A stretch of 64,000 nucleotides of DNA, from assembly GCA_017847835.1 (NCBI GenBank), contig JAGASH010000005.1:62001-126000 (forward strand), written 5' to 3'. Position numbers and translations under genes: made by a program. This document shows positions 8,360 to 16,522 of this stretch, one piece after another. Numbering within the stretch: position 1 is the first letter of the stretch; the number at the start of each line of letters is the position of its first letter. Source of the stretch: Oscillospiraceae bacterium. Lineage in GTDB: Bacteria > Bacillota > Clostridia > Oscillospirales > Ruminococcaceae. A model generated the notes under the pieces. It was not told the origin of the DNA and did no database searches. It worked only from the letters and a program-made list of their open reading frames with translations.

Positions 8360-9373
8360 TTGGATATCAAAGAAGTATTAAAAGCGCTTACCGCGGAAAC
8401 AGGGGTTTCGGGAGAAGAATTTCCCGCGTCAAAACGAGCGGCTGATTTTCTTGGTGAATATGCCGAAAATGTGCAAATTGACGCGTTCGGCAATGTCACG
8501 GGCTGTGTAAAGTCGGAAAATCCCTCTGCGAAAACGCTTATGCTTGACGCTCATATTGACAGAGTCGGTTTCATCGTTACTTTTATCGATGAGAGCGGCT
8601 TTATTGGTGTTGGAAAATGCGGCTCGCCGGATATGAAAACGCTTCTCGCGCAGTCGGTCACGGTTCACGGAAAAAAGGACGTGCTGGGTGTTGTTTCGAC
8701 ACTCCCGCCGCACGTTTCAAAGGAAAAGGGAGTGCCCGAGGTCGGAGATGTGTGGATTGACGTCGGTTTATCAAAGGAGCAAGCTGAGGAGGTAATCTCG
8801 CTAGGCGATAAAATCACGGTTAATTCGGCGTTTCGGGAGCTTGTTGGCAGGAGGATTTCTGCTCCTGCAGTTGACGACAGAAGCGGAGTTTGCGCGATTT
8901 TAGCGGCTCTCGATATGCTGAAAGGGAAAAAGCTCGCGTATAATCTTGTCGTCAGCTTTTCTTCGGGAGAGGAAGTCGGAGAACGCGGCGCGAAAATGAC
9001 CGCTTTTTCCATTCAGCCCGACGAGGCAATTGCCGTTGACGTGTCCTTCGGCAGAACACCCGACAGCTCCCCGAAAGAAACGGCAGTTCTCGGGAGCGGT
9101 GTTATGATAGGCTTTTCGGCGGCTCTTGACAAGGAAATGTCGAACAAGCTCTGCAAAATCGCAGAAAAGAACAAAATTCCATATACCCGCGAGATTATGC
9201 CGTCGTCCACGGGAACAAACGCGGACGCTATCGGTATAAGCGGAAAAGGTGTAAAGTGCTGTACGCTGTCCTTTCCTATCAGATATATGCACACTCCCGT
9301 GGAAACGGTTGATTTGAGCGATATCGAGGCAACGGCACGGCTGATTTGCGAATATGCGGGAGGGTGCGAATGA
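8360..9373 (+). CDS. M42-family aminopeptidase, copy 1
   Basis: 337-aa metalloaminopeptidase of family M42 (glutamyl aminopeptidase/PepA, TET type), removing N-terminal residues from peptides in the cytoplasm. Visible metal and catalytic residues are H65 and D67 (LDAHIDRVG), bridging D172 (VDDRSG), E204-E205 (SSGEEVGERG), D227 (AVDVSF) and a C-terminal His in RYMHTPVE. The start is a TTG at 8360 with GGGGTGA upstream, 13 nt after immA; no in-frame ATG fits better. It overlaps the second M42 gene by 4 nt. The two are clearly related but distinct paralogues. Confidence 0.92.
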   Translation: MDIKEVLKALTAETGVSGEEFPASKRAADFLGEYAENVQIDAFGNVTGCVKSENPSAKTLMLDAHIDRVGFIVTFIDESGFIGVGKCGSPDMKTLLAQSVTVHGKKDVLGVVSTLPPHVSKEKGVPEVGDVWIDVGLSKEQAEEVISLGDKITVNSAFRELVGRRISAPAVDDRSGVCAILAALDMLKGKKLAYNLVVSFSSGEEVGERGAKMTAFSIQPDEAIAVDVSFGRTPDSSPKETAVLGSGVMIGFSAALDKEMSNKLCKIAEKNKIPYTREIMPSSTGTNADAIGISGKGVKCCTLSFPIRYMHTPVETVDLSDIEATARLICEYAGGCE

Positions 9374-10392
9374 ACGAGTTGAAGAATTTGTGCCTTCTGA
9401 ACGGCGCTTCGGGCGATGAGAGCAAAGTTCGAGAGTATATCCGCGATTATATTAAATCAAGAGTTACTCCCGATGAGCTGTACACCGACAACCTCGGGAA
9501 TTTGATTGTGTTCAAAAAGGGCAAAAAGCGCCCGAAAAACAAGATTATGTTCTCGGCGCACATGGACGAGGTCGGGTTTATGATAACCCACATCAACGAA
9601 GACAGATTTCTGAGCTTCGGCGAAGTTGGCGGGATAAATCCGTCGGTTGTTATCGGTCGCGGAGTACGCTTGGAGAGCGGAGTTTCGGGAGTTATCGGGA
9701 CAAAGGCCATTCACCAGCAGTCTGCCGACGAGAGGAAAACGCTTCCCGAAATCAAGGAGCTTTATATCGATATCGGCGCTTCTTCGCGTGATGAAGCTGA
9801 AATGTACGCGCCGCTCGGAAGTTACGCTTATTTTGATGATGACTTTTTCACTTTCGGCGACGGTTTTGTCAAGGGCAAGGCTATCGATGACCGCGCAGGC
9901 TGTCTTATAATGATGGATATGATTTGCGGCGAGCCCGAATATGACGCTTGGTACGTTTTCACGGTTCAGGAAGAAATCGGAACTCGCGGTGCGGCTGCTG
10001 CGGCATTTGTGGTTGCTCCGGACATTGCTTTTGTGCTTGAAGCAACGACAGCGTGCGATATCGCGGGAGTTTCGGGCGCTAAGAAGGTATGCGATCTTGG
10101 AAATGGTGCGGTTGTGTCATATATGGACAACGGCGCGATTTATGACCGTGAGCTGTACAATCTTGCAATGAAAACCGCCTGTGAAAACAACATTCCCGTT
10201 CAGACGAAAACTTTGATTGCGGGCGGAAACGACAGCCGTTCAATTCACATTTCGCGCGGCGGAATACGCACTTGTGCGATTTCCGTGCCGTGCCGTTATC
10301 TGCACTCTCCGTCCTGCGTGATTAAGGAAAGCGATTTCGCTGCGGTAAAATCTCTTGCCGAGAAAATGCTTTCCGCAGCCGCTGAACTATGA
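9370..10392 (+). CDS. M42-family aminopeptidase, copy 2
   Basis: 340-aa paralogue of the preceding gene. It keeps the M42 pattern: H64/D66 in SAHMDEVGF, IDDRAG, VQEEIGTRGA and a C-terminal His in CRYLHSPS, so it should be active. I use the ATG at 9370, which overlaps the previous stop (ATGA) and has GGGAGGG upstream, rather than an earlier in-frame TTG without a binding site. M42 enzymes build dodecameric TET shells, so adjacent paralogues may co-assemble; this is inference. The next gene overlaps its stop by 4 nt. Confidence 0.92.
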   Translation: MNELKNLCLLNGASGDESKVREYIRDYIKSRVTPDELYTDNLGNLIVFKKGKKRPKNKIMFSAHMDEVGFMITHINEDRFLSFGEVGGINPSVVIGRGVRLESGVSGVIGTKAIHQQSADERKTLPEIKELYIDIGASSRDEAEMYAPLGSYAYFDDDFFTFGDGFVKGKAIDDRAGCLIMMDMICGEPEYDAWYVFTVQEEIGTRGAAAAAFVVAPDIAFVLEATTACDIAGVSGAKKVCDLGNGAVVSYMDNGAIYDRELYNLAMKTACENNIPVQTKTLIAGGNDSRSIHISRGGIRTCAISVPCRYLHSPSCVIKESDFAAVKSLAEKMLSAAAEL

Positions 10393-11087
10393 TAAAACAA
10401 GCGAAAAGTCCCGAGGAGCTCAAAAATCTTCCAGAAACGGGAGTTGAGGCTCTGAAAATTCGCTCGCTTTTGCTGGCTTATGGGACAGATTACGATTTCT
10501 GCCGCTTTTTCACGGGAGAAAACGTTGTTCTGGCGCAGCTTAACGGGGATTTTATTATAAGCGATTTCGGTGAAACCGATGTTGAGGAATTGTCGGAATT
10601 TCTCAATTTCAGCGGGTTTTCGGAGATTTTCTGCTCGGAGTATCTCGGGCAAGCGTTGGAGAAGCGACTTGATGTTAAGCTGGAAAACGTGAAATTAATG
10701 CGGTTTTTCGGTGTTCCCGAAAAAAATGAGCTTGAAATACTCACCCCGTTGGACGCTTATCAAATCATAAAGACAGGCTTCGGTTTTGATTTCGAGCCGT
10801 GGTATCTCGATATGTCGCATCGTGTAAGACACGGGATTTCACAGCTTTACGGACTTGACGGAGCTGCACTTGCGGTACAGTATAATCTTAACGGCGAAGC
10901 TTTGATTTCACAGGTAGCGACTCTTCCCGAAAAACGCGGAAAAGGCTGCGCGAAACGGCTTATTTCGGCGGTTTGCGCGGAATTGGGTGAGAGCAATGTT
11001 TTTGTGCTTTGCGAGGACAAATTGCTTGGTTTTTACGGGAAAATCGGTTTTGTTACCGAGGGAACAAAGTGTTGTTTAAGAAAATAG
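10389..11087 (+). CDS. GNAT-family N-acetyltransferase
   Basis: 232-aa protein whose C-terminal half (about 135-232) is a GNAT domain: ALISQVATLPEKRGKGCAKRLI carries the acetyl-CoA binding (R/Q)xxGxG/A loop in RGKGCA, followed by FVLCEDKLLGFYGKIGF, the usual end strand and helix. The N-terminal half is poorly conserved and may be a second, degenerate GNAT fold. Substrate unknown. It is translationally coupled to the second M42 peptidase and is the last gene of the operon, ending at a terminator 1 nt later. Confidence 0.75.
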   Translation: MIKQAKSPEELKNLPETGVEALKIRSLLLAYGTDYDFCRFFTGENVVLAQLNGDFIISDFGETDVEELSEFLNFSGFSEIFCSEYLGQALEKRLDVKLENVKLMRFFGVPEKNELEILTPLDAYQIIKTGFGFDFEPWYLDMSHRVRHGISQLYGLDGAALAVQYNLNGEALISQVATLPEKRGKGCAKRLISAVCAELGESNVFVLCEDKLLGFYGKIGFVTEGTKCCLRK

Positions 11088-11113
11088 TCCCTGATTTTTA
11101 TCAGGGATTTTTT
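11088..11113 (+). terminator. Terminator of the XRE-ImmA-M42-GNAT operon
   Basis: 8-bp perfect stem TCCCTGAT/ATCAGGGA with a TTTT loop, followed by six T. Confidence 0.92.
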
Positions 11114-11143
11114 GTTTATTTGAGAAAAATTGAAGTATAGATA

Positions 11144-11172
11144 TTGACTAAATTATAAATATGTGGTACAAT
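11144..11172 (+). promoter_or_regulatory. Promoter of the 11-23 kb plus-strand gene run
   Basis: -35 TTGACT (11144-11149), 17-bp spacer, -10 TACAAT (11167-11172), 33 nt before the ATG at 11205, with AAGGCGG as binding site. Confidence 0.85.
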
Positions 11173-11204
11173 ATATGTGTGTATATTGAAAAAGGCGGTG
11201 CGTT

Positions 11205-11876
11205 ATGAAAAAGGGAAAATTGATTGTGCTGGACGGTCTGGACGGCTGCGGAAAATCAACTCAGCTCGAACTTGCGGCAAGTTTTCTTGCGTCTTCGGGT
11301 GTAAAAAGCCGCGCCATTAGTTTCCCAAATTACGAAACGCTGAGCGGGCAGCTTGTCGAGTGCTATCTGAAAGGCATAATTCCCTGCGAGGGAAGAAACG
11401 GCGGATATTCCGCTTCAACGCTGTATGCGGTTGACAGATATGTGAGCTATGTGACCGATTGGAAGGAATTTTACGAGAGCGGCGGTACAATTATTGCAGG
11501 TCGCTACACGACATCAAATGCGATTTACCAGCTCTCTAAAATGCCTCCTCGTGAATACGGCGATTATCTGAACTGGCTGTTTGACTTCGAGTATAACAAG
11601 CTGGGGCTTCCCGAGCCCGACGCTGTGATTTTTCTGGATATGCCCAACGAGGTTTCTCAGAAGCTTCTCAGTGCGCGCTATAACGGTGACGAAAGTAAAA
11701 AAGATATTCACGAGAGCAATCTTGAATTTATGAATAAGTGCCGTGAATGTGCATTATATTGCGCAAAAATATACTCGTGGATTATTGTAAACTGCTCGGA
11801 GAACGGTGTTCCGCTGCCGATTGAAGATATATATCTGAAAATCTGCGAGCATTTAAGGACGATTTTGAATGTGTGA
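11205..11876 (+). CDS. Thymidylate-kinase-like nucleoside monophosphate kinase
   Basis: 223-aa P-loop kinase. Walker A is LDGLDGCGKST (about residues 8-18); AVDRYVSYV and IIAGRYTTSN match the DR(Y/F) and substrate-loop segments of dTMP kinases, and VIFLDMP is the Walker-B-like strand. The middle part (LVECYLKG onward) is longer than in the standard ~210-aa tmk enzyme and the LID arginines are not obvious, so it may be a variant tmk or a related deoxynucleotide kinase. It overlaps the following gene by 8 nt and is the first gene after a clear promoter. Confidence 0.78.
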   Translation: MKKGKLIVLDGLDGCGKSTQLELAASFLASSGVKSRAISFPNYETLSGQLVECYLKGIIPCEGRNGGYSASTLYAVDRYVSYVTDWKEFYESGGTIIAGRYTTSNAIYQLSKMPPREYGDYLNWLFDFEYNKLGLPEPDAVIFLDMPNEVSQKLLSARYNGDESKKDIHESNLEFMNKCRECALYCAKIYSWIIVNCSENGVPLPIEDIYLKICEHLRTILNV

Positions 11877-12753
11877 ACTAAAGTTTCGGAGAATTGAATT
11901 ATCCGATAAAAACCGCGCACGGGAGTTTCTTGAAAAATCCGGCTTTCGTGGGTGTGAATATACCTTTGGAAACAATTTTGTATGGCGAGATGTGTATAAG
12001 GTTGAGGTTTGTTTTTTCGAGGAATTCTATTTCGTGAAGCAGCTTGACGGCGATGATACGCGTTTTCTTTATCCTGCTGGAACGGGAAGCGCTGAAAGAG
12101 CGGTCGGGCTGATATCGGAGTATTGTCGGGAAAACGGCTTGAAACCGAGAATTTTAGCTAATAAGGATAAAGCCGAAGAAATAACTGCGATTTTTACGGA
12201 TTTTTCTGCTGAAGCTATGCGGGACTATTTCGATTACGTTTATCTCGCAGAGGACCTCGCAAATCTGAAGGGCAAGAAATACCACGCTAAGCGAAATCAT
12301 CTCAATCGCTTTTACGAGAACAACTGGAGCTTCGAGCCGATAACTGCGGATAATTTAGCCGAGTGTGCCGAGCTCAACGCGCGCTGGTGTGAGGAAAACC
12401 TTGACGTTGACGATGAGGGAAAGCTTGAAGAACAGCTTGTCGTTCAGCAAAGCTTTGAGCATTACGAAGAGCTCGGTTATTACGGCGGATTAATTCGCGT
12501 TGACGGTGTTTGCGAGGCATTTTCATTCGGAGAACGCTCGGCAGAGAACACTTTTGTGGTTCACGTCGAGAAGGCAAGCCGAAAATTTCAGGGCGCTTAT
12601 GCTGCGATAAACCGCGAGCTTGTAAACTCGCTTGGCGGGAAATTTTTGTATATAAACCGCGAGGACGACGCGGGCTCGGATAATCTCCGAAAAGCAAAGC
12701 TGTCGTATTATCCCGCGTTTTTGGAAGAAAAATTTTATGTTACACGGAGGTAA
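11869..12753 (+). CDS. DUF2156-domain protein
   Basis: 294-aa soluble protein matching the DUF2156 family, which shares its GNAT-like fold with the C-terminal domain of lysylphosphatidylglycerol synthases (MprF) and with FemX enzymes. Visible family features are the early YTFGNNFVWRD segment, the KGKKYHAKRNHLNRF basic helix near the middle and a C-terminal FLYINREDDAG stretch. Unlike MprF there are no membrane helices. The donor and acceptor are unknown; aminoacyl-tRNA use is only a possibility. The start overlaps the kinase gene by 8 nt. Confidence 0.75.
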   Translation: MCELKFRRIELSDKNRAREFLEKSGFRGCEYTFGNNFVWRDVYKVEVCFFEEFYFVKQLDGDDTRFLYPAGTGSAERAVGLISEYCRENGLKPRILANKDKAEEITAIFTDFSAEAMRDYFDYVYLAEDLANLKGKKYHAKRNHLNRFYENNWSFEPITADNLAECAELNARWCEENLDVDDEGKLEEQLVVQQSFEHYEELGYYGGLIRVDGVCEAFSFGERSAENTFVVHVEKASRKFQGAYAAINRELVNSLGGKFLYINREDDAGSDNLRKAKLSYYPAFLEEKFYVTRR

Positions 12754-12758
12754 GAATT

Positions 12759-13304
12759 ATGATTTATGTTTTTCTTGCGGAGGGCTTTGAGGAAACCGAG
12801 GCAATTGCACCGATTGATATGCTGCGCCGTGCAAAATGTGATGTTGTTACGGTTGGCTTGACAAACGACAGCGCGAAAAGCTCTCACGGAATTCTGGTTT
12901 TGTGCGATATGACTGATTTTCAGGTTGAGCTTGACGAGCGGCTTGAAATGATTGTTCTGCCGGGAGGAACGTTCGGTACGGCAAATCTGGAGAAAAACCC
13001 CGTTGTACAGGCAAGTATCGACTATTGCGTGAAGAACAGCATTCCTATCGGTGCAATTTGCGCTGCACCGTCAATTCTCGGAAAAAAAGGACTGCTCAAA
13101 GGCAAAAAGGCAACCGCTTATCCCGATTACAGAAAATATCTTGAAGGTGCGGAAATTGCCGATAAAAATGTTGTTACCGATGGAATTTTCACAACGGCAG
13201 CGGGCGCGGGAGTTTCCGTGGAATTTGGTCTGGAGCTTGTGCGCGTGCTGAAAGGTGAGGAAACCGCAAAGACAATTCGCGATACAATACAATGCGAGAA
13301 ATAA
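12759..13304 (+). CDS. DJ-1/PfpI-family protein
   Basis: 181-aa DJ-1-type protein (glyoxalase III/deglycase-like or chaperone family). It has the N-terminal FLAEGFEETEA segment with the acidic partner residue near E15, VLPGG in the middle, and the nucleophile-elbow cysteine in GAICAAPSIL (C101). Length is typical. The specific activity in this subfamily is not settled. It overlaps the next gene by 13 nt, so the two are co-translated. Confidence 0.88.
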   Translation: MIYVFLAEGFEETEAIAPIDMLRRAKCDVVTVGLTNDSAKSSHGILVLCDMTDFQVELDERLEMIVLPGGTFGTANLEKNPVVQASIDYCVKNSIPIGAICAAPSILGKKGLLKGKKATAYPDYRKYLEGAEIADKNVVTDGIFTTAAGAGVSVEFGLELVRVLKGEETAKTIRDTIQCEK

Positions 13305-13852
13305 AAAAGGCGCTGCGTAAAGAGCTGATATGCCGTCGAAAAGCAATGGACTTAGCTGAAAAATTGCTTGCGGACGCGGATATTTTCGAGCAGCTCAAAC
13401 CGCTTGTTGATAAGGCTGGAGCGGTTTTTACCTACGCTTCAACCGAGATTGAGGTTGATACAAGAAGGCTTATAAAGTATTGCCTTGATAACAAAATTCC
13501 CGTTGCTTTGCCCGTGAGCGGAGATGAAGAACTTGAATTTTTCTTCATAAACAGCTTGGACGAGCTTCAAAAGGGAAGATACAATATCGACGAACCGCCG
13601 AAGAATTTTCCTGCAAAGCCCGATGAAAACACGATTTGCATTGTCCCCGCACTTTGCGCGGACGGATACGGTCTGCGGCTTGGCTATGGAAAAGGCTATT
13701 ATGACAGGTTTCTTCGGAATTTTACGGGAGTTTCTGTGATAATCTGTTATGATGATTTTAAGCGCGATGTTCCCGCAGAGCCGCACGATGTTAGAGCCGA
13801 TTATACTTTTTTTAACAGAAAGACGGTAAATAATGGACGAGAAAAATCTTAA
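13292..13852 (+). CDS. 5-formyltetrahydrofolate cyclo-ligase
   Basis: 186-aa member of the 5-FTHF cyclo-ligase (MTHFS) family, which converts 5-formyl-THF to methenyl-THF with ATP. The N-terminal basic helix (KKALRKELICRRKAM), the VALPVSGDEELEFF strand and the ATP/phosphate signature GYGLRLGYGKGYYDRFL are all present; length is normal. The start lies inside the DJ-1 gene and the end overlaps mltG by 20 nt. Folate one-carbon metabolism has no other gene here. Confidence 0.92.
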   Translation: MREIKKALRKELICRRKAMDLAEKLLADADIFEQLKPLVDKAGAVFTYASTEIEVDTRRLIKYCLDNKIPVALPVSGDEELEFFFINSLDELQKGRYNIDEPPKNFPAKPDENTICIVPALCADGYGLRLGYGKGYYDRFLRNFTGVSVIICYDDFKRDVPAEPHDVRADYTFFNRKTVNNGREKS

Positions 13853-15260
13853 CGAAAACGAAATTAACGAGGATTTTGCTGAAGAAGACCTTGGCAAAAC
13901 TCAGGAAATCGACAGCATTTTCCCCGAAACAGACTCGCATTCGATTACTCCGAGAGAGGAGTTTATTGAGCTGAATTCTGCCGATGATATGTCGAAAACT
14001 CTGCTCATGGACTCAATGCCGGGAGATAACGTGCAGGCTGTTCAATATGAGGATATTCCCGAGGAAAACCGCGTGAAGCGCCGCAAAAAGAAGCCGAAGA
14101 AGCAGATAAATCACGCTCGTACAATGGGACAGGTTTTTCTTGGCGTGGTAATCGCAGTTGCTTCAATGGCTCTTGGCGTCGTTTTGTCGATAAATGTGAT
14201 TAAAGCGCTTCGGGATATCACGGGAATGGCAAAACCCATAAAAGAAGCCGAGATTGAGATATATAATGATATGAGCGTCGATGAAATCGTTGACAGCCTG
14301 CATAAAGGCGGAGTAATCGAAGTTCCTTCGCTGATGAAAATGTATATCAATATCACCGACAAGAAAGACTCTGAAGACTATCGTCCCTTCCTTGAAGGCA
14401 CTTATACCATTTACTCGAATATGTCTTACAGCAGTATTATTGATACTCTCAAAACCAAGAAGACATATACCGAAACGGTTACTGTTATGATACCCGAGGG
14501 TATCACGGCTCTTGAAATCGGACAAATTCTCGAAGAAAACTATGTCTGCCGTGCGGTTGATTTTGAGAAATACTACAAGAGCAAGCTCAATAAGTATGAC
14601 TTTGAGGAGCAAATTGAGAATAATCCTTACCGTTTAAATATGCTTGAAGGATATCTGTTCCCGGATACCTATGATTTCTATGTTATCGACGACCTGAAGA
14701 AAAACCCGAATTTCGATACAACGGACAATGCAAAGGTTGTTGCCGAAACGATGTACAAAAACTTCGAGAGCAAGATTTCAAAGAGTATGAAGGCTCGTAT
14801 GAAAGAGCTTGGTATGACTCTTGACGAGGTTGTCAGACTTGCTTCTATCGTACAGTGGGAAGGTAACGACGAGGACAACTGGGCAAAGATTTCCTCTGTT
14901 TTCCACAACCGTCTTAATGACCCCGAAACTTTCCCGAAATTGGAATCTGACGCTACCGACACATATATTGCTATGTGCATTACACCAAAGATTACCGCTT
15001 CAAACAAGGATAGAATGCAGTCAATCACGGATGCATACGACACCTACAATTGCACCGGACTTCCTGCGGGCGCTATCTGCAATCCCGGTCTTGACACGAT
15101 TAACGCTGTGCTTTATCCCGCAGAAACCAGCTACTACTATTTCCTTGCAAGCAAGGAGGGTGACTTCTACTACGCGCAGACTATCGAACAGCACGAACAG
15201 AATATTATCGACGCGGGACTTGAGCCGCCCGAGCGAAACGATGAAGGAGTATCGCAGTGA
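13833..15260 (+). CDS. mltG: Endolytic murein transglycosylase MltG
   Basis: 475-aa membrane-anchored enzyme that cuts nascent glycan strands and so ends peptidoglycan polymerisation. Residues 1-98 are an acidic then basic cytoplasmic tail, 101-123 a single transmembrane helix, and the rest an extracellular YceG domain. Diagnostic segments are LEGYLFPDTY (about 271), LASIVQWEGND (337-345) and LPAGAICNPG. The usual E-x-E pair in the active-site helix reads Q341-W-E343 here, leaving only the second glutamate. The N-terminal tail is longer than in E. coli MltG. It overlaps both neighbours, including ATGA with the U32 peptidase gene. Confidence 0.93.
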   Translation: MDEKNLNENEINEDFAEEDLGKTQEIDSIFPETDSHSITPREEFIELNSADDMSKTLLMDSMPGDNVQAVQYEDIPEENRVKRRKKKPKKQINHARTMGQVFLGVVIAVASMALGVVLSINVIKALRDITGMAKPIKEAEIEIYNDMSVDEIVDSLHKGGVIEVPSLMKMYINITDKKDSEDYRPFLEGTYTIYSNMSYSSIIDTLKTKKTYTETVTVMIPEGITALEIGQILEENYVCRAVDFEKYYKSKLNKYDFEEQIENNPYRLNMLEGYLFPDTYDFYVIDDLKKNPNFDTTDNAKVVAETMYKNFESKISKSMKARMKELGMTLDEVVRLASIVQWEGNDEDNWAKISSVFHNRLNDPETFPKLESDATDTYIAMCITPKITASNKDRMQSITDAYDTYNCTGLPAGAICNPGLDTINAVLYPAETSYYYFLASKEGDFYYAQTIEQHEQNIIDAGLEPPERNDEGVSQ

Positions 15261-16504
15261 ATATAAAACCCGAGCTTCTTGCTCCCGCGGGCGATGAAGA
15301 AAGCCTGCTCTGTGCGCTGGATTACGGTGCAGACGCGGTTTATCTTGCCGGAAAAACCTTCGGTATGAGAGCCGCAGCAAAGAATTTTGATGAACAGGGA
15401 CTTGTTTGGGCTGTGCAGACTGCTCACGAAAAAGGAGCAAAGGTCTACATCACCTGCAACATCGTTCCAAATAACGATGAAACCGACGCTTTTCCCGAGT
15501 TTATAGAAAAAGTAGAAAAAGCGGGAGTTGACGCAGTTATCGCGGCTGATATCGGTGTTATTTCGATGATTAAGGAGTACGCTCCGAGCCTTGAAATCCA
15601 CGCGTCAACTCAGACAGGCGTCGTGAATTACAGAACAGCTCTTGAACTGTATAAAATGGGCGTAAAGCGTGTTGTTCTTGCGCGTGAGGTTGACCTTGAA
15701 AACATAAAGCTGATAAGGGAGAAAATCCCCGAGGATATGGAAATCGAGGTTTTTGTTCACGGAGCAATGTGCGTGTCATTCTCGGGAAGATGTCTGATTT
15801 CCGAATATCTTACGGGAAGAAACGCAAACCGCGGACAATGCGCGCAGTCCTGCCGCTGGGAATACTATCTTATGGAGCAAAAGCGCCCCGGAGAGTTTTA
15901 CAAGGTGTTTGAGGACGAACGCGGCTCGTTCATACTGAACGCGCGCGATATGTGTATGATTGAACATCTTGACGACTTGATAAAAGCGGGCGTCACGAGC
16001 TTCAAAATCGAGGGCAGAGCAAAGTCGGCATATTACACAGCGCTCACCACAAACGCATATCGAACTGCTATTGACAGCGTTTTGAACGGTGAAAAACCGC
16101 CCGCGTGGGCAATTTCCGAAGTTGATAAAATCAGTCACCGTCCATATTGCACGGGATTTTTCTACGGCTCTCCGCAGGCGGGAAGCGGTACTCAAAATCC
16201 CGAAATCACCACAAACGGCGGTCAGTATTTTGCAGACAGCAACTATGTCAGAAAGTATGATTTCTGCGCGGCTGTTGACTATTGCGAAAACGGTGTTATG
16301 CACCTTACAGTGAGAAATTACTTTACGCTTACCGACGAGCTTGAACTTGTTATTCCGCATCAGGAGCCGATAAAGTTTGCTCCGGAAATAATGTATTCGG
16401 ATAACGGGGAAGAAATCGATACGGCTCGCCACCCTATGGAAAAAATTACGGTTTTGACGGATATTGAAGCACCTGCCCGTTCGCTTATCAGAAAAAAGAT
16501 ATAG
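15257..16504 (+). CDS. Peptidase U32 family protein
   Basis: 415-aa U32 protein. It carries the N-terminal ELLAPAGDEESLLCALDYGADAVYL pattern (quoted in part) and the U32 signature around EVFVHGAMC...GRC, followed by the Cys-rich RGQCAQSCRW. These cysteines are the likely Fe-S or metal ligands. Relatives are collagenase-like proteins and the TrhP/RlhA proteins that hydroxylate tRNA U34 or 23S rRNA, so an RNA-modification role is more likely than proteolysis, though this is by analogy. In Firmicutes a U32 gene commonly follows mltG. The 4-nt overlap with mltG shows coupling. Confidence 0.88.
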   Translation: MNIKPELLAPAGDEESLLCALDYGADAVYLAGKTFGMRAAAKNFDEQGLVWAVQTAHEKGAKVYITCNIVPNNDETDAFPEFIEKVEKAGVDAVIAADIGVISMIKEYAPSLEIHASTQTGVVNYRTALELYKMGVKRVVLAREVDLENIKLIREKIPEDMEIEVFVHGAMCVSFSGRCLISEYLTGRNANRGQCAQSCRWEYYLMEQKRPGEFYKVFEDERGSFILNARDMCMIEHLDDLIKAGVTSFKIEGRAKSAYYTALTTNAYRTAIDSVLNGEKPPAWAISEVDKISHRPYCTGFFYGSPQAGSGTQNPEITTNGGQYFADSNYVRKYDFCAAVDYCENGVMHLTVRNYFTLTDELELVIPHQEPIKFAPEIMYSDNGEEIDTARHPMEKITVLTDIEAPARSLIRKKI

Positions 16505-16522
16505 TATTTTAAGGAGGAAATT

